A stretch of DNA of 21,969 nt from Candidatus Saccharimonadia bacterium (GTDB lineage Bacteria; Patescibacteriota; Saccharimonadia; Saccharimonadales; Saccharimonadaceae), in assembly GCA_023259925.1 (NCBI GenBank), contig JALRDS010000006.1, positions 1-21,969 of the forward strand. Reading direction: 5' to 3'. The notes beneath the pieces are model-generated. The model saw nothing but the letters and a program-made list of their open reading frames with translations, was not told where the DNA came from and made no database searches. Below, piece by piece: positions 20,733-21,969 of this stretch. How positions within the stretch are numbered: position 1 is the first letter of the stretch; every line of letters begins with the position of its first letter. The translations under genes and the position numbers were made by a program.

Positions 20733-21005
20733 ATGTCACACGTTAAAGCTGGTGGTTCTAGCAAAAACATCCACAATAACGCCGGTGCCCGCCTGGGTGT
20801 TAAGCGTTTTGGTGGCCAAAAAGTGAGTACTGGTGAAGTACTTGTACGCCAAACAGGGAGCACAAAAGTTGCCGGCCCAGGTACATTCATGAGCCGCAAC
20901 TTCACAATTCACGCTGCACAAGACGGTGTAGTGAGCTTTGCAAAAGTAAAAACTCGTCGTTTTACCGGCAAGACCGCCCCGCGCACACAAGTTAGCGTAC
21001 AATAA
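20733..21005 (+). CDS. rpmA: 50S ribosomal protein L27
   Basis: L27 is a 50S protein whose N-terminus reaches the peptidyl-transferase centre. The 90 residues begin SHVKAGGSSKNIHNNAGA and continue with RLGVKRFGGQKVSTGEVLVR and TGSTKVAGPGTFMSRNFTIH, a clear though divergent L27. No cleavable N-terminal extension of the Firmicutes type is seen. The usual partner rplU is not adjacent in this window. It is a single-gene unit with its own promoter, SD site and terminator. Confidence 0.97.
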   Translation: MSHVKAGGSSKNIHNNAGARLGVKRFGGQKVSTGEVLVRQTGSTKVAGPGTFMSRNFTIHAAQDGVVSFAKVKTRRFTGKTAPRTQVSVQ

Positions 21006-21026
21006 GGAATACTCTTGTTAAATGAG

Positions 21027-21063
21027 CAGTAAAATATCCCGATAGTGTCGGGATATTTTACTG
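21027..21063 (+). terminator. rpmA terminator (probably bidirectional)
   Basis: A perfect 16-bp stem, CAGTAAAATATCCCGA (21027-21042) with TCGGGATATTTTACTG (21048-21063), closes a five-base loop. The AT-rich base of the stem gives U-rich 3' ends on both strands, so it can also end the convergent gene that stops at 21076. Confidence 0.85.
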
Positions 21064-21075
21064 TAATACATAAAT

Positions 21076-21969
21076 CTAGTACATATCTATGTAACGAAGT
21101 ATGGCACCTTGCCTATCTTCAGATAACGCAGGTTTTTTATATTTTGCCATCAAATCAAGTAAATCATAAATCATCTCTCTCGATGTGGTGTACTGATCCA
21201 TACCATATCGATATCCCTCTGCCTCTTCACGATTACGTACGGCGGCGATTTGCTGTATCCTATCTTCAAAGTCTCGCAAAATAGGATATTTATCGAGCAA
21301 CTTATCTTTTGGTGATTGCTCTACCTCCGCCAACTGTACATACAGTTCTGGAATACTAGGCTCGCCCATAGCTACTCCTAAGCCAACAGCTCCGAGTCGC
21401 TCATTAAGCCGTGTCTTGCCGGCAGGAACTTGATCAATCGTTTCGTCACTACCTTCTGCATCAGTAGCATATTCAACTTGACCACGGGTAGCGTATGTAA
21501 CCTCAGTTACGTTCGAAGACATTACTTCAATTTTTACATTATTTTCAACTTTGTCTCGCTGCACACTGAAGTGCTCTCGCGAAAAACCGTCATTATTTTT
21601 CAAGCCAGCAAACCGATTTTCGTGGCGTGCGTGCTGTTTATCTGGTGATACCTGCCTGCCGATTGTGACGGGAGCAAATGCGTTGCTCGCATCACGAAGT
21701 GATAGCTGTGGTTCACCCCGTGAACGATCCACGTATACTCGCGCAAGTGGCGAGCCATGGCGAGCCGTGTCGAACTCGACGTCAATTGGGGTACCTGACT
21801 TCACATGATTGTTGTGCTCACTAAACACACGCCATATGCCGTTTTCATCGTATTGTTGATGCCTTGGACGTACTAGATAAAATGTTTCGTCTTCAGATTC
21901 AATTTTGGCCATTACCGAGCCATTGTCGATACCGATAGCTTCAGCTTCTTGATCTAGGCGTCCACCATC
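21076..21969 (-). CDS. FHA-like domain protein, N-terminus cut by window edge
   Basis: The frame is open from the right edge to the stop at 21076, so the true start is probably outside; an in-frame ATG at 21912 is only a candidate. Counting from that ATG, the middle looks like a forkhead-associated (FHA) phosphothreonine-binding domain: VTIGRQ (82-87), GFSREHFSVQRD (109-120) with Ser111, Arg112 and His114, and IEVMSSNVTEV (128-138). The C-terminal 100 residues are helical (PSIPELYVQLAEVEQ, LRDFEDRIQQIAAVRN). Partners and role are unknown. The N-terminal acidic stretch before 21912 continues the protein without a break. Confidence 0.65.
   Translation of the reverse strand, partial: DGGRLDQEAEAIGIDNGSVMAKIESEDETFYLVRPRHQQYDENGIWRVFSEHNNHVKSGTPIDVEFDTARHGSPLARVYVDRSRGEPQLSLRDASNAFAPVTIGRQVSPDKQHARHENRFAGLKNNDGFSREHFSVQRDKVENNVKIEVMSSNVTEVTYATRGQVEYATDAEGSDETIDQVPAGKTRLNERLGAVGLGVAMGEPSIPELYVQLAEVEQSPKDKLLDKYPILRDFEDRIQQIAAVRNREEAEGYRYGMDQYTTSREMIYDLLDLMAKYKKPALSEDRQGAILRYIDMY

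Noticed and set aside
1..21969. tRNA, rRNA, CRISPR array, insertion sequence or prophage genes
   Set aside because: I looked for tRNA T-arm/CCA-like ends, regularly spaced repeats, transposase or integrase motifs and long terminal inverted repeats, and saw none.

Overview
The window looks like a chromosomal segment of a small-genome bacterium of the Candidate Phyla Radiation (Patescibacteria), most likely a Candidatus Saccharibacteria (TM7) relative. This is inference from gene style and content, not from a marker phylogeny: short intergenic gaps, divergent versions of universal genes, a single-chain alpha2-type glycyl-tRNA synthetase, a prepilin-like protein, and a mraZ-rsmH-ftsL-ftsI cluster. 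TGA ends many genes (for example at the ATGA overlaps), so UGA is a stop and the UGA-recoding CPR lineages are excluded. There are no rRNA or tRNA genes, CRISPR arrays or insertion sequences.

Layout. Positions 1-3735 hold the division/cell-wall cluster on the minus strand, transcribed mraZ > (436-bp structured gap) > rsmH > possible 21-aa peptide > ftsL > ftsI (cut by the left edge). Its promoter carries four AGTGGGTA-type MraZ boxes in helical phase. Positions 3755-8381 (minus) hold a small membrane protein, a GH1 glycosidase followed by yvcK, a Pif1/RecD-like helicase with a C-terminal helix-turn-helix-like tail, and an unknown protein. Positions 8481-11111 hold a type IV pilin-like gene converging on a KwaB-like (DUF4868) gene, which sits behind a membrane cupredoxin and a LURP-one/scramblase-like protein. 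glyS follows on the minus strand (11265-12638). Next come two plus-strand genes of unknown function. The first (12750-13484) is GC-rich, starts with TTG behind a strong Shine-Dalgarno (SD) site and has its own terminator, unlike its neighbours. The second converges on recO.

Positions 14160-19437 (minus) are a long run: flippase-like membrane protein > xseA > xseB > FAM173-like methyltransferase > PsbP-like membrane protein > soluble histidine kinase > receiver > recO. The kinase, receiver and recO are joined by ATGA overlaps. Positions 19474-21005 (plus) are a THUMP-type RNA methyltransferase with an atypical motif IV, then rpmA with a textbook promoter, SD site and a 16-bp terminator. The right edge cuts a minus-strand FHA-like protein.

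The most striking window-wide signal is at the starts of transcription units. At about ten genes a -10 hexamer (mostly TATAAT/TATACT, often extended by TGn) lies 6-8 bases before the start codon, so the transcript should begin at or next to the start codon. Genes inside operons, rpmA and the GC-rich gene instead use SD sites. This suggests widespread leaderless translation and corrects three start codons (glyS, the pilin and the PsbP-like protein).
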